From Alphaproteobacteria bacterium (GTDB lineage Bacteria > Pseudomonadota > Alphaproteobacteria > SMXP01), in NCBI GenBank assembly GCA_004356335.1, contig SMXP01000065.1, positions 1-15,207 of the forward strand: a DNA stretch of 15,207 nt. Reading direction: 5' to 3'. Of this stretch, positions 6,242 through 13,465 are shown in pieces; position 1 is the stretch's first letter, and every line of letters begins with the position of its first letter. The notes under the pieces were generated by a model. That model had not been told where the DNA came from. It made no database searches and saw only the letters and a program-made list of their open reading frames with translations. Both the position numbers and the translations under genes were made by a program.

Positions 6242-9214
6242 GTGACCACGAAATCCATTCTTGTCCGCGGTGCCCGCGAGCACAATTTGCGCAATATCGA
6301 TGTCGCGATTCCCAGAGACAAACTCGTGGTCATTACCGGTCTGTCCGGTTCCGGCAAGTCATCCTTGGCTTTCGACACGATCTACGCAGAAGGCCAGCGG
6401 CGCTATGTCGAAAGCTTGTCGGCCTATGCGCGGCAATTCTTGGAGCTTATGCAAAAGCCCGATGTCGATCAGATTGACGGGTTGAGTCCCGCCATTTCGA
6501 TTGAACAGAAGACCACGTCGCGCAACCCGCGCTCCACCGTGGGCACGGTTACCGAAATATACGACTACATGCGCCTGCTCTATGCCCGGGTCGGCGTTCC
6601 TTATTCGCCCACCACCGGCTTGCCCATCGAAAGCCAGACGGTCAGTCAAATGGTCGATAGGGTGTTGAGTTTGCCCGAGGGCACACGCCTATATCTTCTG
6701 GCGCCGATTGTTCGCGGTCGAAAGGGCGAGTATCGCAAAGAATTCTCAGGCCTACTCAAAAAAGGCTTTCAGCGAGTCAAAATCGACGGCAAATTCTATG
6801 AATTGGAAAACATTCCGACCCTCAATAAGAAAGTCAAACACGACATTGATGTGGTTGTCGACCGGCTGATCGTGCGGCCAGGCCTACAACAACGCTTGGC
6901 GGATTCGTTTGAAACCGCATTAGGTCTGACCGACGGCTTAGCCGCGGCGGAACTCGCGACCAAACCGAAAAAGGGGAAGCCCAAGCGAATTCTGTTTTCG
7001 GCCAAGTTTGCCTGCCCGGTATCGGGATTTACCATCGAAGAAATTGAACCTCGATTGTTTTCTTTCAACAATCCGTTTGGTGCCTGCCCAACTTGCGACG
7101 GATTGGGCACCCAACTTTATTTCGATAAAGACCTTGTGGTGCCCGACCCCACCAAATCGTTACGAGATGGCGCCATTGCGCCTTGGTCAAAAACCACATC
7201 GCCCTATTACATGCAAACTCTCGACAGCCTGGCACGTCATTTCAAATTCTCGACAAATAGCCGGTGGCAAGAACTGGGTGAAGAGATTCAAGACATCATC
7301 CTTTTCGGCACCGACGACAAGGTAAACTTCATCTACGACGACGGCTTGCGGCGGTACGAAACCAAAAAGACATTCGAAGGCGTGGTTCCCAATATGGATC
7401 GGCGCTGGCGGGAATCCGACAGCGCGTGGGTCCGCGAAGAGTTGGAACGCTTTCAAGGTATCTCACCTTGTGAGGCGTGCGCGGGTTTTCGTCTCAAGCC
7501 GGAAGCATTGGCCGTCAAGATCGGCAATAAGCACGTATCTGAAGTGGCCGGCATGTCGATCCGCGAAGCCGGTAAATGGTTTGAGAGATTGCCGAAAAAA
7601 CTAACAAAGAAGCAAAACGAGATCGCCGGACGCATTCTTAAGGAGATCCGGGAGCGACTGCATTTCCTCAATAATGTGGGGCTTGACTATCTTACTTTAT
7701 CGCGGGCATCGGGATCCTTGTCCGGTGGCGAGTCGCAACGCATTCGCCTGGCGTCGCAGATTGGGTCGGGTCTTACCGGTGTCCTCTACGTTCTCGACGA
7801 ACCGTCCATTGGCTTGCACCAACGCGACAATGCACGCTTGCTCAAGACTTTATCGGCACTCCGTGACCTGGGCAATACGGTCATCGTGATCGAGCACGAC
7901 GAGGAAGCCATCTTGAGCGCAGATCACGTGATCGACATGGGGCCCGGCGCAGGCATTCACGGCGGCAACGTGGTCGCCCAAGGCCCGCCCTCCGCGATCA
8001 AGAAAGCCAAACAGAGTTTGACCGGTCAATACCTTGCTGGCGTCCGGCAGATACCTTTGCCGGCAAGGCGCCGGCCGGCCAATCCCCAACGCATGGTCAA
8101 GGTCATCGGTGCCCGGCAAAATAATCTGAAAAACATCACGGCGGAAATTCCTCTAGGTACTTTTACTTGCATTACCGGCGTGTCGGGTGGCGGCAAGTCG
8201 TCCTTGATTATCGAAACTTTATATAAGGCCATAGCGCGACGGCTGCACAATGCAAAGGCCCCTCCCGGCGATCATGATCGCATCGACGGTTTGGAATATA
8301 TTGACAAAGTCATCGACATCGACCAATCGCCGATCGGACGCACACCCCGTTCGAATCCGGCGACTTATGCGGGTGCGTTTACCCCAATTCGAGAATGGTT
8401 TGCCGGTCTACCGGAATCCGGCGCGCGCGGCTATAAGCCCGGACGTTTTTCTTTCAACGTTAAGGGCGGGCGCTGCGAGGCCTGTCAGGGCGACGGCGTC
8501 ATTAAAATTGAGATGCACTTCCTGCCCGACGTCTATGTCGAGTGCGACGTCTGTAAAGGCAATAGATACAATCGCGAAACCCTCGAGGTTAAGTTTCGCG
8601 ATAAGTCGATTGCCGACGTTCTTGGTATGACCGTTGAAGAGGCGGCGAACTTTTTCAAAGCAGTGCCGGCTATCCACGGAAAATTTGACACGCTGAAACG
8701 AGTCGGGCTTGGCTATATTCACTTGGGCCAACAAGCGACCACCCTGTCGGGCGGCGAAGCCCAGCGGATCAAGCTGGCCAAAGAGCTGTCCAAGCGCTCA
8801 ACCGGACGAACCCTTTATATTTTGGATGAACCGACCACCGGCCTTCACTTCGAGGACGTGCGCAAACTTCTCAAGGTGCTCCATGAATTTGCCGATCAGG
8901 GCAACACGGTTATTGTCATCGAACATAATCTCGAGGTGATCAAGACCGCCGATTGGATCATCGACATGGGTCCGGAAGGCGGCGACAAGGGCGGCAAAAT
9001 TATTGCCACGGGAACGCCGGAGGATATCGCTCAGAACAAGCTGAATTCTACCGGTCAGTATCTAAAGCGTATTTTTAAACGTCATGGGTCGATAAAGGGA
9101 TCCGCCAAAGGATCGGGTAAATCGGCCGCACGGCCGTCGAACAAGCCGGCGAAGAAAGCGCTGGCGGCCTTAACCAAAAAGCCCACGGCGCGGCGTACGC
9201 GCAAGGCGCGCTGA
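6242..9214 (+). CDS. uvrA: excinuclease ABC subunit A
   Basis: UvrA is the damage-sensing ATPase of nucleotide excision repair; as a dimer it loads UvrB. The 990-residue protein has both ABC halves: Walker A GLSGSGKS (33-40) and GVSGGGKS (646-653), signatures LSGGE (493-497 and 835-839), Walker B YVLDEPS and YILDEPT, and both IEH switch histidines. Zinc-binding sites are CEAC (410-413) and the C-terminal module Cys745/748/768/771. The first zinc module has Cys258, Ser261, Cys282 and Cys285, so one ligand is Ser instead of Cys. A basic tail of about 43 residues (948-990, Lys/Arg/Ala/Ser/Gly) extends beyond the E. coli protein (940 residues). The start is GTG at 6242; no in-frame ATG lies nearby and the protein aligns from MTTKSILVRGAREHNL. 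A weak AAAAGG site lies about 15 nt upstream. No LexA box was found. A hairpin repeat separates it from trmFO. Confidence 0.97.
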   Translation: MTTKSILVRGAREHNLRNIDVAIPRDKLVVITGLSGSGKSSLAFDTIYAEGQRRYVESLSAYARQFLELMQKPDVDQIDGLSPAISIEQKTTSRNPRSTVGTVTEIYDYMRLLYARVGVPYSPTTGLPIESQTVSQMVDRVLSLPEGTRLYLLAPIVRGRKGEYRKEFSGLLKKGFQRVKIDGKFYELENIPTLNKKVKHDIDVVVDRLIVRPGLQQRLADSFETALGLTDGLAAAELATKPKKGKPKRILFSAKFACPVSGFTIEEIEPRLFSFNNPFGACPTCDGLGTQLYFDKDLVVPDPTKSLRDGAIAPWSKTTSPYYMQTLDSLARHFKFSTNSRWQELGEEIQDIILFGTDDKVNFIYDDGLRRYETKKTFEGVVPNMDRRWRESDSAWVREELERFQGISPCEACAGFRLKPEALAVKIGNKHVSEVAGMSIREAGKWFERLPKKLTKKQNEIAGRILKEIRERLHFLNNVGLDYLTLSRASGSLSGGESQRIRLASQIGSGLTGVLYVLDEPSIGLHQRDNARLLKTLSALRDLGNTVIVIEHDEEAILSADHVIDMGPGAGIHGGNVVAQGPPSAIKKAKQSLTGQYLAGVRQIPLPARRRPANPQRMVKVIGARQNNLKNITAEIPLGTFTCITGVSGGGKSSLIIETLYKAIARRLHNAKAPPGDHDRIDGLEYIDKVIDIDQSPIGRTPRSNPATYAGAFTPIREWFAGLPESGARGYKPGRFSFNVKGGRCEACQGDGVIKIEMHFLPDVYVECDVCKGNRYNRETLEVKFRDKSIADVLGMTVEEAANFFKAVPAIHGKFDTLKRVGLGYIHLGQQATTLSGGEAQRIKLAKELSKRSTGRTLYILDEPTTGLHFEDVRKLLKVLHEFADQGNTVIVIEHNLEVIKTADWIIDMGPEGGDKGGKIIATGTPEDIAQNKLNSTGQYLKRIFKRHGSIKGSAKGSGKSAARPSNKPAKKALAALTKKPTARRTRKAR

Positions 9215-9219
9215 TGCTG

Positions 9220-9270
9220 TTAGAGTATTTCCCGGAAAACCGGTGCCACTTTTCCTGGAAACACTCTAGA
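9220..9270 (-). repeat. single-hairpin version of the palindromic element, copy 2 (uvrA-trmFO gap)
   Basis: TAGAGTATTTCC (9221-9232) pairs with GGAAACACTCTA (9258-9269) with one mismatch. The inner part holds GGAAAA and TTTTCC around the family loop (CCGGTGCCAC on the + strand), in the same orientation as copy 3. Hairpin B and the linker are missing, so this is a solo hairpin with TAGAG ends. It fills 51 of the 67 bp between uvrA and trmFO and could weaken or end uvrA transcripts. Confidence 0.85.
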
Positions 9271-9281
9271 TTTGACCCATT

Positions 9282-10673
9282 ATGACAGAAATTGGATCGA
9301 TCCATATCATTGGCGGCGGTTTGGCCGGCTGCGAGGCGGCTTGGCAGGCAGCGCGGCGCGGCGTGCCGGTCACACTACACGAAATGCGGCCCCTCACCGG
9401 CACACAGGCCCATCGGACCGATGGTCTGGCTGAGCTTGTCTGTTCCAACTCGTTTCGCTCCGATGATTGGAAAGCCAACGCCATCGGGCTGCTTCATGCC
9501 GAAATGCGTCAGTGCGGATCGATTGTCTTGACCGCGGCCGATGCCCATAAGGTGCCCGCCGGCAGTGCCTTGGCCGTCGACCGGGACGGTTTTTCACAAG
9601 AAGTGCAAAAGGCGCTTGAAAATGACCCTCTGATCACCATTGATCGAGAGGAAATCCGAACGTTGCCGCCCGACAATTGGGCCAGCACGATTATCGCCAC
9701 AGGGCCTCTCACCTCCGCCGCTCTGAGCCATGCCATCAAATCGATGACCGGCGAACAAGAGCTGGCCTTCTTCGATGCCATGGCGCCGATCGTTCATAAG
9801 GACTCGATCGATTTCAACATCGCCTGGTTTCAGTCACGATATGATAAAGGCGAAGGCGCCGATTATATAAACTGTCCGCTGACAGAGGCACAATATAAGG
9901 ATTTTATTGACGGACTTTTGACCGGCGAAAAGACCGAATTTAAAGAATGGGAAAAAGACACGCCCTATTTCGAGGGATGTTTGCCGATTGAGGTGATGGC
10001 GGAGCGCGGGCCGGAAACCCTTCGCTACGGCCCCATGAAGCCCGTCGGATTGACAAATCCCAACGACCCGCAAAACAAACCTTATGCCATTGTACAATTG
10101 CGCCAGGACAATGCCCTGGGCACCCTGTACAACATGGTCGGTTTTCAGACCAAATTGAAATATGGCGAACAGACGGGCCTTTTCCGAAAAATTCCCGGGC
10201 TCGAAAACGCACAATTTGCCCGTCTCGGCGGTCTTCACCGCAACACTTTCCTCAACAGCCCAAAGCTCTTGGATGACCAATTGCGCCTCAAGGCGGCGCC
10301 CGGGTTGCGCTTTGCCGGTCAAATCACTGGGGTCGAAGGCTATATAGAAAGTGCCGCCATCGGTCTCATCGCGGGCCGCTTTGCCGCCGCCGAACGGCGC
10401 GGTCATCCCATCATGCCGCCCGCCGCCACGACGGCCTTGGGTGCCTTACTCGGGCATATTACCGGCGGCGCGGACTCAAAGACCTTTCAGCCCATGAACA
10501 TCAATTACGGCCTATTTCCGCCCATCGAGCTACCTGAAACATTCAATGGCAAACGGCCACGGGGCAAAGACAAAGCCCGCGCCCGCAAACAGGCGATCAG
10601 CGAACGGGCGTTGCGGGATATTGACCTTTGGATCCGCGCCCAAGCGGCCGCGACGTCTCAAGCCGCACAATAG
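9282..10673 (+). CDS. trmFO: methylenetetrahydrofolate-tRNA-(uracil-5-)-methyltransferase
   Basis: TrmFO forms 5-methyluridine at tRNA position 54 using methylenetetrahydrofolate and FAD/NAD(P)H, in place of SAM-dependent TrmA. The 463-residue protein starts with the FAD-binding Rossmann motif IHIIGGGLAGCEAAW (7-21), followed by HEMRP. Cys54 (LVCSNSFRSDD) and Cys233 (FEGCLPIEVMAERG) match the two catalytically relevant cysteines described for the B. subtilis enzyme. Further family blocks are LRYGPMKPVGL, NMVGFQTKLKYGEQ, LGGLHRNTF and GQITGVEGYIESAA. The length is within the family's usual range. The ATG at 9282 lies 11 bp after a palindromic repeat, with no clear ribosome site. It is probably transcribed with uvrA. 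Its 3' end converges on the NDUFAF6-like gene with 29 bp between stops and no obvious terminator. Confidence 0.97.
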   Translation: MTEIGSIHIIGGGLAGCEAAWQAARRGVPVTLHEMRPLTGTQAHRTDGLAELVCSNSFRSDDWKANAIGLLHAEMRQCGSIVLTAADAHKVPAGSALAVDRDGFSQEVQKALENDPLITIDREEIRTLPPDNWASTIIATGPLTSAALSHAIKSMTGEQELAFFDAMAPIVHKDSIDFNIAWFQSRYDKGEGADYINCPLTEAQYKDFIDGLLTGEKTEFKEWEKDTPYFEGCLPIEVMAERGPETLRYGPMKPVGLTNPNDPQNKPYAIVQLRQDNALGTLYNMVGFQTKLKYGEQTGLFRKIPGLENAQFARLGGLHRNTFLNSPKLLDDQLRLKAAPGLRFAGQITGVEGYIESAAIGLIAGRFAAAERRGHPIMPPAATTALGALLGHITGGADSKTFQPMNINYGLFPPIELPETFNGKRPRGKDKARARKQAISERALRDIDLWIRAQAAATSQAAQ

Positions 10674-10702
10674 GCGTTCTGATCCCTTTCTCGGGTTCTT
10701 TA

Positions 10703-11560
10703 TCAAAGACGCCCCATAAGGCCTCGCCACAACAGCCTTAATTGGCGCCATAACAGCGCCGGCTCTGGCCCATGGGTGAACGGATCGAAATGGGGCCGTT
10801 CCAAGCGCCGCAAATAAGACTCGCACAGCGCGAGGGGCAAGAAGGCCGGTAATGTGGTGGTGTGGGCGCCGAGTTGCCGAATCAGGGGGCGTGCCAGGGC
10901 AAGCTCCGCGCGCGCTAACTGGGCCAGGTAGCGAATCAGCCGGCCCAATTCAGGGGTCATCCGACCGGCCAACAGATCCGCTTGGCGAACCCGGTACTTA
11001 TCCAACAAATCCAACGGCAAATAGATTTGGTTTCGCCGCGCATGATAAGGCAGCGCGCGCAGCAAGCCGGTGAGGGCCCAGGCCTGGCCGGCAGGCTGGC
11101 AGGCGGCGTGGATTTCGCCGCTGTTTGCGCCGGGCGTCAAGATCATGGCTGCCAAGGCCATCAGACCGGACGACGTGGCCGTCATATAGGCGACAAGATC
11201 CGGCCAGGTTTCAAACGGCATCTCTGTCAGATCCAATCCACGTGCCTCAAGAAGTTGTCCAAACAATTTTTTTGGCAGATCGGCAGAATGAATGGCCAGA
11301 GCAAGGGCCGCGACCACTTCATGTTGCCCAACCGAACCGGCATAAATCTCGTCGATCGCATCCCGCCACCATTGCAGACGTATGTCGCCAAGTAAGGGTT
11401 CGCTGACAACTTCCCGTATTCTGGCCACTTCCAAGTTAAAGGCATAAAGCGCCAAAAGACGATCGCGCGCGACCCGTGGGGCAAATAGAGCCCCATGATA
11501 GCGATCAGGATCGCCTTTTTTGACTTGGTCGGCGTAATATGACGCCGCACTTTCCGACAT
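10703..11560 (-). CDS. squalene/phytoene synthase superfamily protein, NDUFAF6-type (probable complex I assembly factor)
   Basis: A 285-residue member of the squalene/phytoene synthase fold. The frame opens at 11602, but the ATG at 11558-11560 (MSESAASYYADQV) has an AGAAGG ribosome site 8 nt upstream and the earlier codons do not, so I chose it. Where true synthases carry the first Asp-rich motif this protein has YAFNLEVARIREVVSE; where they carry the second (RDIGED-type) it has LLRALPYHARRNQIYLPLD. Both catalytic Asp clusters are therefore lost. The pattern resembles mitochondrial NDUFAF6, which has VELAQV and RATPYHGSRRKVFLP at the same places. I infer a role in respiratory complex I assembly, not squalene or phytoene synthesis. 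Related genes commonly lie near secDF and trmFO in alphaproteobacteria (from memory). A strong terminator ends only 43 nt before the start. Confidence 0.8.
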   Translation of the reverse strand: MSESAASYYADQVKKGDPDRYHGALFAPRVARDRLLALYAFNLEVARIREVVSEPLLGDIRLQWWRDAIDEIYAGSVGQHEVVAALALAIHSADLPKKLFGQLLEARGLDLTEMPFETWPDLVAYMTATSSGLMALAAMILTPGANSGEIHAACQPAGQAWALTGLLRALPYHARRNQIYLPLDLLDKYRVRQADLLAGRMTPELGRLIRYLAQLARAELALARPLIRQLGAHTTTLPAFLPLALCESYLRRLERPHFDPFTHGPEPALLWRQLRLLWRGLMGRL

Positions 11561-11600
11561 GTCGGTCGCCTTCTTTGCCATGGTCAAAAGCGACAAAAGC

Positions 11601-11628
11601 AAAAGAGCCGCCTCAGCAAGGCGGCTCT
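11601..11628 (-). terminator. intrinsic terminator, leftward
   Basis: A perfect 10-bp G/C-rich stem (AGAGCCGCCT at 11604-11613, AGGCGGCTCT at 11619-11628) with a 5-nt loop. On the minus strand it is followed by TTTTGCTTTTG, so it should stop leftward transcription from the PuuD-like gene. On the + strand no T tract follows directly. It lies 43 nt before the NDUFAF6-like start codon, so it may also act as a leader attenuator for that gene. Confidence 0.85.
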
Positions 11629-11651
11629 CTCGTCAGTTTTAGATCGTCGTC

Positions 11652-11757
11652 TCTAGAGCATTTCCAAGATTAATTGACTCATGAAAATGCTCTAGATTCC
11701 TAGTTTGGTGCGTTTTCGGACGGAAAACCGGGTCCACTTTTCCTGAAAACGCTCTAA
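11652..11757 (-). repeat. two-hairpin palindromic element, copy 3 (downstream of the PuuD-like gene)
   Basis: Hairpin B: TCTAGAGCATTT (11652-11663) pairs perfectly with AAATGCTCTAGA (11685-11696). Hairpin A: GCGTTTTC (11710-11717) pairs with GAAAACGC (11745-11752), with inner arms GGAAAA (11722-11727) and TTTTCC (11738-11743). The order is the reverse of copy 1, so the element lies on the minus strand. Its terminal CTA at 11754-11756 is the TAG stop of the PuuD-like gene. Confidence 0.88.
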
Positions 11758-12374
11758 TAAAGATTTTGTGCCGACACCATGCCGAAAAACATCGGGAATG
11801 ACAGCAAAGTGTTGGCTCGCGAAAACAGCATGGCTGTTCTGGCCGCCTTGGCTTTGGCATCGTCAGGCGCGCTGATGATACCCAGAGCAATCTTTTGATT
11901 AGGCCAAATCACAAACCACACATTAATGAACATGATGATCGCCAGCCACATACCAAGACCGATCGCGATATGCTTCGGCGTGGCAAACCCTTCGGAAATC
12001 CCGATCGTCAGTGCTGCGGTCAAGTATCCGCTGGACATAGCCAGGAGGAGACCGGTGACTAATGTAGCCATAGCGCCCCAACGGAACCACCATAAGGCCG
12101 CCGGCGCAATGACTTTACTGATCGCCGGTTTTTGTTCGTCCGGAATATTCGGCATGTTCGGAATCTGAACGAAGTTGAAATACCACAACAGGCCGATCCA
12201 CATGACTCCGCTCAATACATGTGTCCATCGAATAAAGAAGGCCCAGAAGTTGTGACTGCCGAGAACACCACTAAGCGTATTGCCGCCGGTCATGGCGTAC
12301 ATCAAGAAAAATATCAACGCCAAGACAAAACCCGCGATTACTGTATTTCTTAAATTTGACAGGATCGCCGCCAT
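11754..12374 (-). CDS. PuuD-family (urate hydroxylase N-terminal domain) integral membrane protein, without cytochrome c domain
   Basis: A 206-residue hydrophobic protein with about five membrane segments: 12-28, 45-69, 96-115, 134-157 and 186-203. RWTHVLSGVMWIGLLWYFN (49-67) and INVWFVIWPNQKIALG (150-165) match the membrane domain of PuuD, the membrane-bound urate hydroxylase. Histidines 41, 52 and 135 could bind haem or metal. PuuD proteins of about 400 residues carry a C-terminal cytochrome c domain; here there is no CxxCH and the protein ends after the membrane part. No urate-pathway genes are nearby, so the substrate is unknown and urate oxidation should not be assumed. A GGGAGGG ribosome site and a good promoter precede it, and a repeat plus an intrinsic terminator follow. 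It is the only gene between secF and the NDUFAF6-like gene and is probably a separate transcription unit. The TAG stop lies in the repeat. Confidence 0.8.
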   Translation of the reverse strand: MAAILSNLRNTVIAGFVLALIFFLMYAMTGGNTLSGVLGSHNFWAFFIRWTHVLSGVMWIGLLWYFNFVQIPNMPNIPDEQKPAISKVIAPAALWWFRWGAMATLVTGLLLAMSSGYLTAALTIGISEGFATPKHIAIGLGMWLAIIMFINVWFVIWPNQKIALGIISAPDDAKAKAARTAMLFSRANTLLSFPMFFGMVSAQNLY

Positions 12375-12412
12375 TGCAACATCCCTCCCTGAGTCGTTTT
12401 TTTGATGGGCCT

Positions 12413-12442
12413 ATAGTACCCCTAGGTGTGAGGCGCTGCCAA
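12413..12442 (-). promoter_or_regulatory. candidate promoter of the PuuD-like gene
   Basis: On the minus strand TTGGCA (-35), 18 nt, TACTAT (-10). The predicted start near 12406 gives a leader of about 30 nt with a GGGAGGG ribosome site before the ATG at 12374. It lies in the 121-bp gap after secF, suggesting the gene is expressed independently of secDF. Confidence 0.5.
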
Positions 12443-12495
12443 TTGAATGGTTAAGATAAAAAGAGCGGATCAATCAACGCCTGCATACCCACACT

Positions 12496-13452
12496 TCAGG
12501 TACGTGATTTGGCTGTTTTGACGCCAAGGCCACTCCACTCGCGCTTCACATCGGTGAGCAGCAATAGCGGTGCAGCAACAAAAATCGACGAGTAAGTCCC
12601 CACGAACACCCCCCAAATCATCGCGAAGGTGAACCCTCGAATGACCTCGCCGCCGAAGAAATAGAGCGAAAATAACGCAAGAAGAGTTGAGAGGGACGTC
12701 ATGGTGGTTCGCGACAAGGTTTGGTTGATGGATAGATCGAGCAATTCGCCCAGCTCCATCTTCTTGTATTTGCGCAAATTCTCGCGCACCCGGTCATAGA
12801 CCACCACCGTGTCATTCATGGAATAACCGACAATAGTGAGGAGGGCGGCAATGATCGACAAATTAAATTCCAGCTGAGTCAGCGCAAATATACCCACGGT
12901 CAGCGTCACGTCGTGCACGAGCGCAACGACCGCACCCAGACTGAATTGCCATTCGAATCGGAACCAGATGTAAATGAGCATGAGTATGACGGCCATGACG
13001 ATTGCCAGTATGCCCTGTTGCACCAATTCGCCGCTGACCTTGGGACCGACAACCTCAATCCGGCGATAAGAAATGCCCTCGCCCAAAGCAAGATCAAGCG
13101 CGTCTTTCACCACCCTCGCTACATCCTGTTGGGCTTGTTCTGCGTTTTCGTCACCCGAAAATTGGGCTTCAACAAAAATCAGAACATCCGTCGGCGAACC
13201 AAATTCTTGAATCTTGACATCGCCAAGTCCAAGGCGTCCTACCGTGCTTCGGATCAGCCCTATATCGGCGGTCTGCGGCGTACCGATCTCAATCAAGGTC
13301 CCGCCCCTAAAATCGATGCCGAAATTCAGGCCTTGAGAGAAGAACAGAATCACAGACAAAATCATGAGCAGACCGGAAAGCACAAACGCCATGTTGCGCT
13401 TAGCGATAAAGCGTATAGCCGTCTTTTCCGGGACAATTTTGAGCAATTTCAT
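12496..13452 (-). CDS. secF: protein translocase subunit SecF
   Basis: SecF pairs with SecD in the inner membrane and uses the proton gradient to pull exported proteins through SecYEG on the periplasmic side. The 318-residue protein has one N-terminal membrane segment (about 22-38), the conserved GIDFRGGT (45-52) leading into the periplasmic domain, then five membrane segments (about 145-298). The hallmark VGYSMNDTVVVYDRVREN (208-225) includes the conserved Asp214, and NQTLSRT follows at 243-249. The length is normal for stand-alone SecF. It starts 13 bp after the secD stop, with an AAGAGA ribosome site, so the two are cotranscribed and probably cotranslated. No clear terminator follows. Confidence 0.97.
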   Translation of the reverse strand: MKLLKIVPEKTAIRFIAKRNMAFVLSGLLMILSVILFFSQGLNFGIDFRGGTLIEIGTPQTADIGLIRSTVGRLGLGDVKIQEFGSPTDVLIFVEAQFSGDENAEQAQQDVARVVKDALDLALGEGISYRRIEVVGPKVSGELVQQGILAIVMAVILMLIYIWFRFEWQFSLGAVVALVHDVTLTVGIFALTQLEFNLSIIAALLTIVGYSMNDTVVVYDRVRENLRKYKKMELGELLDLSINQTLSRTTMTSLSTLLALFSLYFFGGEVIRGFTFAMIWGVFVGTYSSIFVAAPLLLLTDVKREWSGLGVKTAKSRT

Positions 13453-13465
13453 AAATATTCGTCTC

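Noticed and set aside
10703..11560. Squalene or phytoene synthase for hopanoid or carotenoid synthesis
   Set aside because: Both Asp-rich catalytic motifs are absent and no terpenoid genes are adjacent.
11561..11602. N-terminal extension of the NDUFAF6-like protein (14 residues)
   Set aside because: No ribosome site precedes the upstream start codons, while the ATG at 11560 has AGAAGG at good spacing; the extension would also begin inside the terminator region.
11601..11757. CRISPR-like or attachment-site array formed by the palindromes
   Set aside because: There are no regularly spaced direct repeats or cas genes; the structure is one dispersed palindromic element plus an independent terminator.
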